DNA from: Cymbomonas tetramitiformis
Taxonomy: Eukaryota > Chlorophyta > Pyramimonadophyceae > Pyramimonadales > Pyramimonadaceae
Length of the DNA: 64,000 nt
Reading direction: 5' to 3'
NCBI GenBank assembly: GCA_001247695.2
Contig: LGRX02035290.1
Span: forward strand, 34,222-98,221
A program made the position numbers and the translations under genes. Below the pieces are notes generated by a model that did not search any database, had not been told where the DNA came from, and saw only the letters and a list, made by a program, of their open reading frames with translations. Within the stretch, counting starts at the first letter, position 1. Each line of letters begins with the position of its first letter. Below are positions 21,001-31,500 of the stretch, one piece after another.

Positions 21001-21707
21001 GACAAACAAGGTACCCAAGATAGTGTCCAGGACTGTGAAACCATTCTCATCGATGGATGCCGTATCACCCCATGTTGCACGTCGAGAACTATCATCGGCA
21101 GGAACGGCGCCCGGCATGTTAAACGTACCATTTTCAATCAACAATTCGACTGCTTTAAAGTTGCGGAGTCCATCCCAATCGATAGAAACATCGCCTGCGC
21201 GCAATTAGAACACGAATATATATGATATCAAATCGTCGTATACATATATGTATGCATATTTTTATACTCGCTGCCGCACTAAATGTATGCACATACATAT
21301 GCATATGCTATGCATAAGTATACACTGAAAATACGGCAATGCATAGAAATTATGTATCTTCCACATTACCTGGATTTGAAAACACTATGCGTGGTGTCGT
21401 CACACTAAATCTGGACAGCATGCCATCGCCATTGTTACGTCTTCGTAACAATATCGATCTTCGTTGACCATCCACAGAATGGTCACCCGGTGCTGACGCC
21501 TCCTTGCCCGGGCTTGACGCACAGGAGGTGGAGGAGACGTCGATGGGCGCGCACGCCCTCGGCCACTGGCTGCTGCTGCTGAACTACACCATGCAGACGA
21601 TGCGCCGGCTGGTCTGTAGCCCGGCTCAGAAGCAGTGGGCCCTGTACACTGCGCACCGCCTCGCGGAGCTTGTCCAGGGCGTTCTCCGAGAAGAGGCGCG
21701 CACCTAG
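8943..21707 (+). CDS. Lipid-anchored APH-like pseudokinase module (probably N-terminal half of a giant NLR-like protein)
   Basis: Multi-exon model, about 840 residues. Exons with matching phases: 8943-9021, 9297-9482, 10730-10883, 11144-11221, 12920-12989, 13050-13100, 13377-13448, 13625-13691, 14438-14533, about 14903-14938, 15404-15529, 15882-16268, 17931-18322, 18926-19156, 19561-19873, and 21525 to 21695 or to the stop at 21707. The start has a strong GCCATGG context and encodes MGCGAS, a myristoylation/palmitoylation-type N-terminus. The later exons resemble the aminoglycoside-phosphotransferase-like kinase fold (possibly the TCAD9 class known from NTPase conflict systems). The ATP-lysine position reads LVR (15924-15932), the catalytic loop HGALHAGN (18270-18293), and the metal-binding motif VIN (18927-18935). 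The C-terminal helices include QKQWALYTAHRLAELVQGVL. Both catalytic aspartates are replaced, so kinase activity is unlikely. Exons between 13.0 and 15.0 kb are the least sure. Confidence 0.7.
9783..10525. repeat. Intronic minisatellite, about 39-bp unit (gccaagcctctcgctgcggc)
   Basis: About 18 degenerate copies of a unit reading roughly ccgctggccaacccc, then 'gccaagcctctcgctgcggc', fill the intron between exons at 9482 and 10730. The last three copies are almost identical and the first ones are decayed, which suggests recent expansion at the 3' end. Confidence 0.85.
11490..12420. repeat. Intronic minisatellite with a CACGTG box in each 37-41 bp unit
   Basis: About two dozen units of roughly 'aaagcacgtgacatgtgaga' plus 'atatttccgggagctgtgcc' occupy the intron before the 12920 exon. 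Units alternate between an 'aggctgtgcc' and a 'gggagctgtgcc' form, so the higher-order period is about 78 bp. Decayed copies continue to about 12590. Long minus-strand reading frames across it (up to 415 codons) arise because the unit has few stops. They are not genes. Confidence 0.9.
14060..14225. repeat. Intronic tandem repeat, about 50-bp unit, three copies
   Basis: Three units containing 'cagacagatgaaagttacca' and 'gggatgcaagttggccggag' follow one another between the exons at 13691 and 14438. Confidence 0.8.
14600..14815. repeat. Intronic tandem repeat, about 36-bp unit (ctcgagtcatgccccgaggc)
   Basis: About six degenerate units with 'catcccgcgcaactcgagtc' occur downstream of the exon ending near 14533. 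There are no coding features within. Confidence 0.8.
15050..15345. repeat. Intronic minisatellite, about 59-bp unit, five copies
   Basis: Units of 'gcgctgacgtgtcgctttaa' followed by 'aggagcgcgcgctcggctca' and 'gtgctgcaatgctgccat' recur five times just before the exon at 15404. Each contains GACGTGTC and a GCGCGCGC run. Confidence 0.85.
16269..17930 (-). other. Large AT-richer intron with an embedded minus-strand reading frame, possible mobile element
   Basis: This intron differs in base composition from its neighbours between about 16430 and 17660. On the minus strand a frame from about 17422 (MVQKSGRKNQ, LEIQLRQVLGSVSSALHLLK) breaks near 17250 and resumes in another phase. It continues as ESLLSTLSDSQVLTKNLLET and LRRKQRRTSRKGKERAEKSD down to 16944. 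The product would be helical and very basic at its C-terminus, with a hydrophobic stretch upstream if the first Met at 17575 is used. No family is recognised. An inserted element with a decayed gene is the best guess. Confidence 0.35.
18485..18815. repeat. Intronic minisatellite, about 39-bp unit, eight copies
   Basis: The unit is 'atcgatctggcggtgcagaa' plus 'actcctctgccaccgtgtgc'. It lies inside the 603-bp intron that separates the two catalytic motifs of the kinase-like domain. It can be read openly in several frames on both strands, which makes false reading frames. Confidence 0.9.
19874..20030. repeat. Tandem repeat of about 36 bp, four copies, right at a GC splice donor
   Basis: The exon ending GAGAAG (19873) is followed by GCACGC, a GC-type donor. 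Then come four copies of 'cttggggtggcctgattggc' with 'gcgcccctcccgctcc'. The first repeat starts within a few bases of the donor. Confidence 0.8.
20149..20783 (+). CDS. Spliced reading frame in the left palindrome arm (unknown protein fragment)
   Basis: A frame enters from the left end (NNNGDGMLSRFSVTTPRIVF, then SNP), is broken by a 175-bp intron with GT...TAG ends (20216-20390), and resumes in phase as GDVSIDWDGLRNFKAVELLI ... ILGTLFVKLFMDQHCID ... FDTELLPGQTFSSSQALEHI. It runs into the loop at 20783. The intron restores a single sensible frame, so this was a real spliced gene. The GMLSRF word recalls C-terminal parts of viral/transposon DUF3987-type primase-helicases, but that is a weak resemblance. 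It lacks start and stop of its own, so it is a fragment captured in both arms. Confidence 0.5.
20800..21436 (-). CDS. Spliced reading frame in the right palindrome arm (copy of the left one)
   Basis: Mirror copy of 20149-20783 on the minus strand with the same frame and the same intron (acceptor CAG instead of TAG near 21193). Only a few residues differ (SSRRATW instead of SSWRATW). Both reading frames point towards the loop, so transcripts of either would include the complementary arm and fold into a long hairpin. Confidence 0.5.
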
Positions 21708-22011
21708 CCCTCCCTGCCCCTGCGCGCCGTATACTCAAGCTCCACAGAGGTCACGCCTGTGACGTCCGGCTACCTCCCGCACCTCGCAGCCGCTCGCTAC
21801 TGAAACGTACCTGCCAGGGCGAGACGGAGAGGCAGGCGATCTTGGCCACGCTCCGTGGTGATGCTCGGGCCTCCACTCTGCCGCCTGCAGCCTGCTCCAT
21901 GCCGCGCCTGAGCCTCTGCGTGGGGAGGTCCCGAGGAGCCGAGAGTAATGACCACGGGACCCAGCGGCATGCCTGAGGCTTGTCGGTGGTCAACGCCGGG
22001 CGGGGGCGCAG

Positions 22012-25000
22012 AAAAAAGAAGCCAAGGATAACCTGGAGCACACCAACAAGCGCCGCCGCAACAAGAGCAATCAACTCATGCCAGCGGGGAGCTACAAACC
22101 CCACGATCGCCAGCGATCACCGGTGGTGCTGGAGGCCGGAGCTCGCATTCAAGTCTTTCAAAAGCCGAAGTGGGTCAACGTCACTGTCGATGAGTACAGC
22201 GCTGGCATCGGCCTCCACAAGTGCGGCGCCCGCGGTCCCCCGCCACGGCCGCAGCCACCACCAACCACCCGCGCACACTGCAAGATTGGCGGCAGCGGCT
22301 GGAGGGAGGGAGGGAGAGCCGGGAGCACGTGGCTGTGCTTGCTCGGAGGGTGCAGCTTCTGGTGACGCAGTGCCTTCGACCGCAGAATGCGGCCTTTTGT
22401 TCTCTGTTCGGTTGCTACAGTGTCTCTCTTTCGGAGTGGTACGGGGGGTTCAGGACTCGATCGGTGTGGCACCGAGGACTGTGTGCAGCTGGCAAGTCCC
22501 CCGCAAGAGCCTGAAGGCCTGCAGGGCGGAGCGCGCCCCGTGGGAGGCGTCCCTGCCGCACGATCGGCGGCTGCCACTGTGAGATATCTAGCGCCATGCG
22601 TGAGGGGGGGGGAGGGGTGGGGTGGAGTTGAATGGCAGATTCGGGCCGCGCGATGACATAGGCTACGAGAACTTGGAGAGGCAGCCGTGGCGGCCATGCA
22701 GCCGGTGGCCGATATTGGACGAGGGGACGGCCGGATTCGGCTTCCCCTTGCACGTCGTGGAGGAGCTGCCGACGATGAGTGAAGCGGTGCAGGCGCCGAA
22801 GGAGATGATGCAAGCGCTGTTTGCTCGACAGAAGGAGCACTGCCACGCCCTGTACCGCGCCACGCCCGATGGCGCTTACGCTGGCTGCCAGGTCCACCTC
22901 CGCACTATCAAAGGTGGCCCCCGCCCCGTTCTGCGCCGCCTCCCCTCGGCTAGCCTCCTCTCCAAATTGTCCAGTACTGCTGGCTCTCAGCGCATCGAAT
23001 GGCCTTGCCGAGAGGATCGCCCTGGGAGCCTCTGCACTCACTGGGAGCAGCAGGGGTCGACCTGCGCGAGCCTCCTTCACAGCGGCAATGTTCGATCTCG
23101 ACGGTGCTATTTTCAGCGTGTGTGGAGGGCGCGGGACGTATGAGCGCTGGCCAGGCCGCCGCTTCAAGACGCTGCTCAGTACTTTGAAGCCGGGAATGTT
23201 GACGATGGCGATGTACCTCGACACGCTTTATGTCGGGGAATGCGAGGTGGAGGTGGTGGCGCCCGTCAAGGATGTCCCGCCGCCGCCAGGGCAGGGCAGC
23301 GGAGCCGAAGGGGAGGAGGCGGAAGGCGCGGGGCAACGTAGGGGGCGGTCCACGCGAAGGCGATCCCGGCGACCTCGAAACATGTCACAACTGGTGAGGG
23401 AACGCGCCCGGGGGCGCGGAGGGGCACTGCGTGGCTTGCGAGGCCTGTTCATGGAGGGCCGCAGGAATAGCGCCTGTGGTGCGTGCCTCTAGGGTCCCCA
23501 AAGGCATTGGGGGAGCCTTGGCGGTGTTGGAACGGGGGGTTCGCGGGGGGGGGGAGTCCGCAGTGATTGAAGGGTGTGGTTGCCCTCGGCCCCGCAGCAC
23601 AAAAGGGCCCTTTCGCCGGCGATGTCGGACGATGGCGGCCACGACTTCAGAGTTGGGGAAAACGCCGAAGAGGATGAGGATGATGATGCTGAGGATGAGG
23701 AGGAGGTCCCTGCTTCCTCCTCAGATGACAGTGAAGACGAAGCTTATGAAATGCTGCATTTGAAGCTGAGGGGTGTCGGCGGAGGGGCTACCTCACCTCT
23801 TCAGGAGCCTCCCGCTGACTCCCCTCGTGAGCCCCCCAACGACGCGCATTCGGCGGTGCTTGTGCCCTTGGAGGGCGACCTTCGACCGGCCTGGCTCGAT
23901 GGTGCGCAACGTTGGAACATCGTGGGGCTGGACGGTCAGATCAACGTCACCCTCAAGGCGTACGGCCCGCTGTTCAACTACCGTGCCGGCCAGGTAGGTC
24001 CCACGCCGCTCTCCGGCTGTCCCACCGGTCAGCTGTATCACGCTCCCCCTCGTCCACTGCCTTGCCGGCCCGGTGACCAGCACGACTCGCCTGGGAAAAG
24101 TGTCAGCGCAATGCGCCCATCTTCATTGCCAACCAGTTCAACGGGTCGCTGTGTGGCCGCGTCTTACAGCCACGCCATGCATCCTGAAGTAACGCTCCAC
24201 GTCACAAAGACGGGCAGCCCACGCCTGCGCCTCCACGTCACTGAGACGGGCAACCCGCGCCGTTGCCTCCAGAGAGGCAGCCCCTGCTGACGAACTCCAT
24301 CGGCGCATGTGCTTAGGCTTTACACCAATGTTTATGGCGACCAGCACCGTGGCTACGTGCGGGCTTTTGGAGAGCTCATTTGCGTGGACGTCATGTGTGT
24401 GGGCCTGGCCTTTCGCCGACTGCTTTCACAGCCGGCTCCAGACTTTTTCAGAAGCCCGACCGGACGGCGCTTTGCTCCAGACTTTTTCAGAAGCCTGACC
24501 GGACGGCGCTTTGCACCAGACTTTTTCAGAAGCCCGACCGGACGGCGCTTTGTAACCGCACGGGTGATCGAAGGCTTGGTCTTGCCGGGTGTACGTAGCC
24601 TTGCGCCAGCTTGACACAAAAACTCACACATATGCGCGCCGCGCTATACATTCCGCCGATTTGATTGGAGCGTCAGCAAGTGCTGGAAGGCTTGGGGGGG
24701 CGCCAGTTGTTTGACCGTGCAAGCCCGGGGAGCGGACCCATGCCACGGTGTCTCGCAGAGGCTGATCCACAAGCCGGACAGCGGGATCCACGCGACGCGT
24801 AACTGCACCGTCATCGATTTTGACACACACACTGGGATGTACGTCATAAGGTACGCTGCGCGCAGCCCCGCGCACGGGCCTGCCAGGTCAACACGCGGGC
24901 TCCATGCCGTGCTCAACGTACACAAGGAATTGCATCCGATGCTCAGTACCTCTAGATCCGATGAAACCGCGCATTGCTGTAGAACGGAGTGGCTCCTGCC

Positions 25001-25527
25001 GAGGTTGCACACGGCAGCGGCAACCTCGCGCTGCGCTGAAGCATGCCTCGGGCCCTGCCGCCGCCGCTCCGCCGCCGATCGGGGGGCATGCACTCTGAGG
25101 TGGGGCCGGCAGATCCCGAGTGGCGAGCGGCCTGCAAAGGGCGCGGCCACTGCACAGCCGTTGATTGCGTAGGGGGGAGAAAGAGCCGGACGGTCCTATT
25201 GCTGACGTGGCACTCATGGTTCCACCGGATGCCTGGGTTTCCGTACAGGTTGAGACTTGAGAGGGAGGGGGGGAGTAAGCAGGAAGGACGGGGAGCGTGT
25301 GAACTGGAGCCCCTGGGGCGGATTGTTCCTGAGAGTGGAGAGGGAGCGGGGGAGAAAGCAGGAATGATGGGGAGCGTGAATTGGAGCCCCTGCGGCCGAC
25401 GTTCCTGAACCACGCCGTGATCCCGGCATACAGCTACTCGCCAGGGCAGCAGCTGGTGCTGAACACCGGTGACACGTGGCAGGACGTGGAGCTTGTGGAG
25501 GGCGCTACCCCACAGAACCGGTTCCAG
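22012..25527 (+). other. N-terminal block of repeated beta-barrel-like (SH3/Tudor-like) segments
   Basis: Several short exons encode similar hydrophobic-aromatic patterns: VVLEAGARIQVFQKPKWVNV, QRWNIVGLDGQINVTLKAYG, SGIHATRNCTVIDFDTHTGM with YVIRGE, VALMVPPDAWVSVQ, and LVLNTGDTWQDVELVEGATP. Alternating beta strands with a conserved Trp and an acidic turn resemble Tudor/Agenet-type barrels, which bind methylated or charged partners. An acidic linker at 23640-23760 (EEDEDDDAEDEEE) separates the first two. The family assignment is inference, and each copy is short. Confidence 0.4.
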
Positions 25528-28500
25528 GTGCCGCTCCCCCCCGCCGTCCTGCGTGCTGCCCCCGGCACTCGAGCCCAGGCCCCGGCTGCCTCCCGGCTGC
25601 GCTCTCGCTGCACCCGGCCCGCTCCTAGGAATCGACGGTGCGCCCCCTTGACGCTTTTTGTTCATATTGTTGTGTTGACAGGGCAACTGATCTCTACGGT
25701 TGTGATTAAACCTGCTGTCAGATTTATTCCTTCGAGAGAGCATTTGGATCAGCTGGATCCAATGGGTGTGCACAGAGGCGCTCCGTAGCAATGGGCGATC
25801 CCTTGCCGTGTATCCAGGGCGGCCCTCGCACCGAGCTCCGTGGGAAGGCTTGCCCGGGCTCCCCTCATGGCGGTCAGCACGCCTTGGCCGCAGGGCCACC
25901 TTCACCCGGCTCAGCACACGGCGATGGGGATGCTTGGTACCGGCTGCAGGCAGCAGATAGACCGCCCTGAGGGAGAGCCGCAGGGCCGTGGTCTCTTGGG
26001 TCTTCCAGGAGGGGGTTAGGTGGGCGCTCAGGGGATTGGTGAGGGTTGCGGTGAGCAGGTCAAGGCGAAGGTCACGTTTGCTGAGGTTGGAGCGCTTTGG
26101 TACAATCGCACGGTGTGCGCGGACCTGAATGAGTACAACCACTCCGTCTGTTTGATTGGCAAGAACCAGTACGCCTTCTGCCGGCAGCTGTACCGGCGCA
26201 CGGCGGTGAAGGATTTCGGGCTGGTGCCGGACCAGCTGACCGGCATGATGATGAAGATCTCCGACAATGTGGTGAACGCCCGCGAGGTGGACCTCCACGC
26301 GGTGCGGTCGATGTGGCAGGAGGCCGCGGTGAAGAACCAAGAGAACCAGAGCGCTACCGCGTCGCTCGCACCGCACGACGGGGCCATAAGCGCCGAGGGT
26401 GTGCACGTATCGGTTGCTGACGCGGGGCCGCCGTTCGACCTCGAGGCTTTCTTCGCGCCCTCTCGGTGGCGGCACCACGGCGCGCACGATCATCCCATGT
26501 GGTTAATGGTGGGCGATTTCGCCACGGGTAAGAGCAGTCTGCTGCGGCAGATCCACGTGGAGTGCTCTCAGAACTTGCACACCGAGTTTGACACGCTCCT
26601 GGTGGACATGGTGCGCATGGACCAAGCCTTCCAGGTCATGCGCAAGCAGCTGGCCACCCGGCAGCTGGACGATCTATCGCAGCGGATCTCCATGGTGACC
26701 ACCCCGGATATTGGTGATGAACATCGAGTGCACACGGAAACCCCGATGACCGCGCAGGAGTTGGAGGACCTGCAGAACGTGGAGAGCGACCTGGTGCGCC
26801 GCCGCTTCCTGCTCGAGCTTGCCACCTCAGCGTCCCCTGTCGTCCAGTCGCCTCCCACACGCCTTCATGGTTGTCTTCGAGTGCCGCCATCTTCACAGAC
26901 GCAGGCCGACTCGAGAGTTTGACCTCCTTTGTTGCCCAATGCACTGCGCGGCGGGTTGGCGGCCTAAGGAGGCTCCTGGAGGCGGTTGTGCGTGTTAGGT
27001 TCTCGGGGGTTTTTGGATGCACGCTGTGGACAGCGGCTGTGGAAGGCCCAGGGCAAGTGTGGGGTTGAGATGTGTATCTCCATATTCGCACTGCGAGCAC
27101 AGTTGTCATAACAGCAAGCGTTGCATGATATCCTTCGGAGACGCACATCCAGGGCTAGTTTCCTTCGGAGACGTGCATCGAGGGCTAGTTTCCTTCGGAG
27201 ATGCGCATCGAGGGCTAGTTTCCTTCGGAGATGCGCATCGAGGGCTAGCTTCCTTCGACGCGCATCGAGGCTAGTTTCCCTCGGAGACGCACGAGGGCTA
27301 GTTTTCTTCGGAGACGAGCATCGAGGGCTAGTTTCCTTCGGAGACGTGCATCGAGGGGCTAGTTTCCTTCGGAGATGTGCATCGAGGGCTAGTTTCCTTC
27401 GGAGATGCGCATCGAGGGCTAGTTTCCTTCGGAGATGCGCATCGAGGGCTAGTTTCCTTCGAAGACGCGCATCGAGGGCTAGTTTCCCTCGGAGACGCGC
27501 ATCGAGGGCTAGTTTCCTTCGGAGACGAGCATCGAGGGCTAGTTTCCTTCGGAGACCAGCATCGAGGGCTCGGAGACCAGCATCGAGGGCTGCGCTTCAC
27601 CCGCTCGCTTCGCGGTATAGGGCCTCAACGCGGGGCTGGCGCAGTTGTGCTGTGGTGCACGCACAAGACGAGAATCCAAACATGCCTCCGCCATTTTTCG
27701 ATTCTGCTATTATCCTGCCGCTCGGCCCAGTTGCCACGTCACGCCGGGGCCTAATAGGATCTGATTGGACCGCTGTGGGGATTGGATGTGCCAGGTGGAT
27801 TCGCCAGATCCACTGGACGTATACCTGCGGTTTGCACAGCACGGCAAGGATCCATACGAAGTGACCTTCCTGCAGCAGGCGGCGCGCACGAAGCGGCTCG
27901 TCATTCTCGTGGACGGGGTCGACCAGGTGAAGAAGTATCGCCCGCTCTTCTTGCAGTTTGTCCTCAACGGCCTCACCAAATCGGCAAGACGCCCACCCCC
28001 CTCCCTTTCCCCCTCGCCATCCTGGATATTCTGGAAGCGCTCTTCTCTCTCTTTTTCCGGGGGCTAACTGCCACGCCTCGTCAGCTGATGCCACCTACCG
28101 TTGGGGAAGGCCTTGCCATCGCTCCTGATCTTAATTTGCGCATCTGCGCCACCGATTAGCACCCTGCAATCCCTCCGCCAATCCACCACCCGTCCCCACC
28201 CCCCTCCCCACCTCGCTGACCCTTGGGCACAGAGCGCGAGGCCACTGCTATTCGCTGGGCATGCCGCCATCGTTTTGGGCAATGCTTGCTCCCCACGAGC
28301 AGAGCAGGGAGCGCAGGTTACCAGCCTCGCTTGTGGAGCTCCTGGCTGAGGAGTGCTTGTGGGCTGCTTGGGAGACGCCGGGAGGGGGGGCTCCAGTCAC
28401 GCCTGCTTGCGCATCTACGGTTGCAGGGGGTGCCAGTGTGTGCCCGGGTGGTGAGAGGGCTTTAGGTTGCCGAGCTCCATTGGTCAGTGCACTTTCGCTG

Positions 28501-31500
28501 GCGGCGCAGCCAGCGAGTGAGAGGTGCGCGGCATTGAGGGGGAAGGGAGCTGTTGTTCAGGGGCATCGCCTGATGATCACGACGCGGAGTTTGGGCTTCG
28601 ACTTGTCCCTGATAGAGAAGCAGCAGCTGCGCTACTTCAGCATGGTGCCCCCGACCCACACGCAGATCCGCCAGACGGTGGATAACCGCATCACCGCCAG
28701 CGCCCGCCAGAAGTTCCTCAAGCGGGTGGAGCCCTTCAGCGGCCTGCTGCGGAACCCGATGATGGTGTCCCTGCTGATCTCCATCTTCCAGGTTCTACCC
28801 CCCCCCCCTCCTCTCGACTCCTCCCGGTCGCTACAGCTTCCGGAACGCGATCTGCATTCCGTAACGCCAATTTCAAAATCCCCACGTGTGCACTCGGAGG
28901 CAACGGGGAGGATTTGAATCCTATGGCTCTCCCATTCCCGCTCGTACTCAGCCCGCCTCCTGGGTGTCCGACATCATTTGTATTCAAACATTTGATACAC
29001 AAATTATGTGAGCCGCAGACTGACCCGAGCCCACCTCCCGGGTGTCCACGTGGGCCGCAGATAGACCTGAACCTGCCGCGGAACATGGCGCAGCTGTACA
29101 CGGTGGCCGTGCGCATCATGCTCGCGCGTTGCTCGGAGCTCAATGGGGAGACTCCAGCCACGGAGGTGCGCCTGCTGGTCGGAGGCGGCCCGTCTCGGTG
29201 GCCGCGCGGCGGGCGCCCACTGCTGCCAAAATGCACTATTTTTTTACAGCCCTCCACCGGTGTCGCTCCGCCTCTCCCTCTGCCGAAGATCCTGAAAAAG
29301 CAGAGTCCTGCCAATGCGATGCGAATCTAATGCGCAAAGCGGAGTCCCTCCGACGCGGGAGCCGCCGGCATGCGGAGCCCCGTGGCCCTGGATCGCCAGG
29401 CAGCCAGTGCCGCGACTGACCAGCGCTCGCTGCAGCGCCCACTGTGAGGTTGCTGAGCTGGCAATGGGGAGGCTCTTTCCGGACAGCGTGCGCTCGCCAC
29501 GCGCGCCATCAGGCGAGAGGCGCGTACGGCGTAGGCTTGCTCTCCAGGTCGCTTACCGCGGTCCAGTGCAGGCATTGCCTCTCTTGCTCGCATAGGGGGG
29601 TCCATGTGGGTCGAGGATGCGAGGCCTCTCAGCCTAGGGGAGCGGGGTTTGGGAGGGGCTGGGGGATCCAGGATGACGTGTCCCCGGCGGGGGCAGGGCC
29701 CAGCAGCATTGAGTACACGCTACAGGAGCTCGCGTACCGACACTCGCTGGCTGAGTCGGTGAACATCGCCGAGGCGAGCGCGGCGCCCACGCCCCGAGCA
29801 GGTAGCGCGCTGACCCCGAGGCGCACGCGTGTGAACGAGACCATCGCCAGGCTCATGCAGCGCGTGGTGGCCGGCACGTTCCCGATCCTGCGGCTGGTGC
29901 ACATCAACAGCGCGCCTGACGCCATCGTCACGCGCTTCTGCCACATCCACGTCCAGCACTACCTCACAGCGCGGTGGCTGATCCACCTCGTGAAGAGCCA
30001 TCAGCAGGTTCGGATACCTCGCATTACCTACTCCTCTGCCGGCGAGGACCGCGGATGAGGGGGGATTATGTCACCGTGTGGCGGTTGGGTCGGTCATCGT
30101 GACGCAGAACACGGAGGGTGCGCTATCCAACCGAAGAACAGGAGTGGGGGCGGATATCATCCCAACCCGTCCGCAGGCTCGGTGATGTGAGCGGTGAGGT
30201 GAGGCGGAGCATAGGTCATGCCGCAGGAGGCGGAGGCATACTCCCGGAGCAGGGGCCACACTGCGGAGAGGGGGTACAGGAAGCGAAGAGGGAAAGGGAA
30301 TTCAGGAAGGGGAGAGGGGAGGGGTTACCATAAGGGCAGGGGCGAGGGGGTTACCGGGGAATGCTGAACATTCGAGGAGGGTAGTGGGCTGATGGCGCAT
30401 GTTGAATGCTCTGGCGCGCGCCGACAGACCTGTGACCGGGCCCTGGGGGTGGAGGGTGATGAGGGACAGCTGCCGCCGCTCCATGAGCTGGTGGTCAATC
30501 GGCACCTGGCGGAAGCTCGGGACTTCGCGGCCTCCCTGGCGGAGTGGTTCACCGACGCCCTGACCCGCTTCTACCTCGACAAGCAGGGCTGCCTGAGCCT
30601 CACCGGAAGGGCGTGCCTCACCAGCTTTGCTCTGCAGCGGTTTGTGGTCACCATGCTGGCAGCGTGCTCGACCCTCTCGCAGCTGCGCCTCAACACGAGC
30701 GCCAAAGGCATCTTCACGGCGGAGATCTGCGGGCAGCTCGCGGAGGCGGTGCTGTCCCGCCCCGCTCGGGCGGTGCCGCTCACCTTGTGTTTGAACTACT
30801 GCCACGTCAAGAGCGCCTCGTGCGCGGCGCTGGTGCCAGCGCTCAAGCTGCAGACAGGCGGCGTTTTGGTGATTCTGGACTTGTCCCACAACAGCATCGG
30901 CCCGCAGGGCGCGGCGGCGATCGCTGGCGGCCTCGTGTTCAACTCAACGCTGCAGGTGGTGACCCGGCGACAGCACCGCGCCGTCACCTGCTTCCCTTTT
31001 GCTGCCGCTAGAGGGGTCAGGACTCGTCGCGTGTCAAGCCAAAACCATATACTTTGATTACGCTTTCCATATTCAGCAAGAAATTTCGTTTCATGACGTG
31101 GTACAAGGTGTACAATCGTGAGCTCATCTTCACCCCTTCCGGTCAGTTTCCGCACTCCGCGATGCGAAAGTGTCGCACTCGTCAGCGCCACAGGTGGTGT
31201 TCTTCAATGCAAATCAGGTGAAAATTAGTACCCGGGAAGAGTAAACCGACTCAGCCTTTGGTAGGAGTTGGCACTCTGTTTGAGGAGCAGATATCTTCCG
31301 AACATACGACTGAGTGCATCGCGCTGCTTGGGTTTCCCGGGGGCGCGCCAGACCCTACTGCTGGCGGACAACCAGCTGGCGGTCAACAAGCACGACCACC
31401 GCATGGGCGAGCAGGGGGAGGGCGTGGCGGCTCTAAGTAAGGCGCTCAAGGTGAACAGTACAGTCACCCGACTCAGCCTGAGGGGAAACCACATCGGGCC

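Larger units (their letters stand above)
20127..21479. mobile_element. 1.3-kb palindromic insertion with 21-bp direct repeats at its ends
   Basis: Identical 21-base sequences at 20127-20147 and 21459-21479 (beginning 'cttcgttgaccatccac') bracket a near-perfect inverted repeat. Its arms are 20149-20783 and 20802-21436, each 635 bases with no net length change, and the loop is 18 bases. A few single-base differences exist between arms (for example the splice acceptor TAG versus CAG, and one Trp/Arg codon). The whole lies in the last intron of the kinase-like module. The long direct repeats look like a target duplication. A head-to-head assembly artefact cannot be excluded but would not create arm differences plus flanking duplication. 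Confidence 0.75.

Noticed and set aside
24952..26493. Minus-strand frame of 513 codons
   Set aside because: It is antisense to several NACHT-LRR exons (25173-25248, 25387-25527, 26059-26793). Arg/Pro/Ser-rich composition is typical of a GC-rich shadow.
27121..27864. Plus-strand frame of 247 codons rich in SFLRRCASRA
   Set aside because: It translates a 30-bp tandem array in an intron between two NACHT exons.
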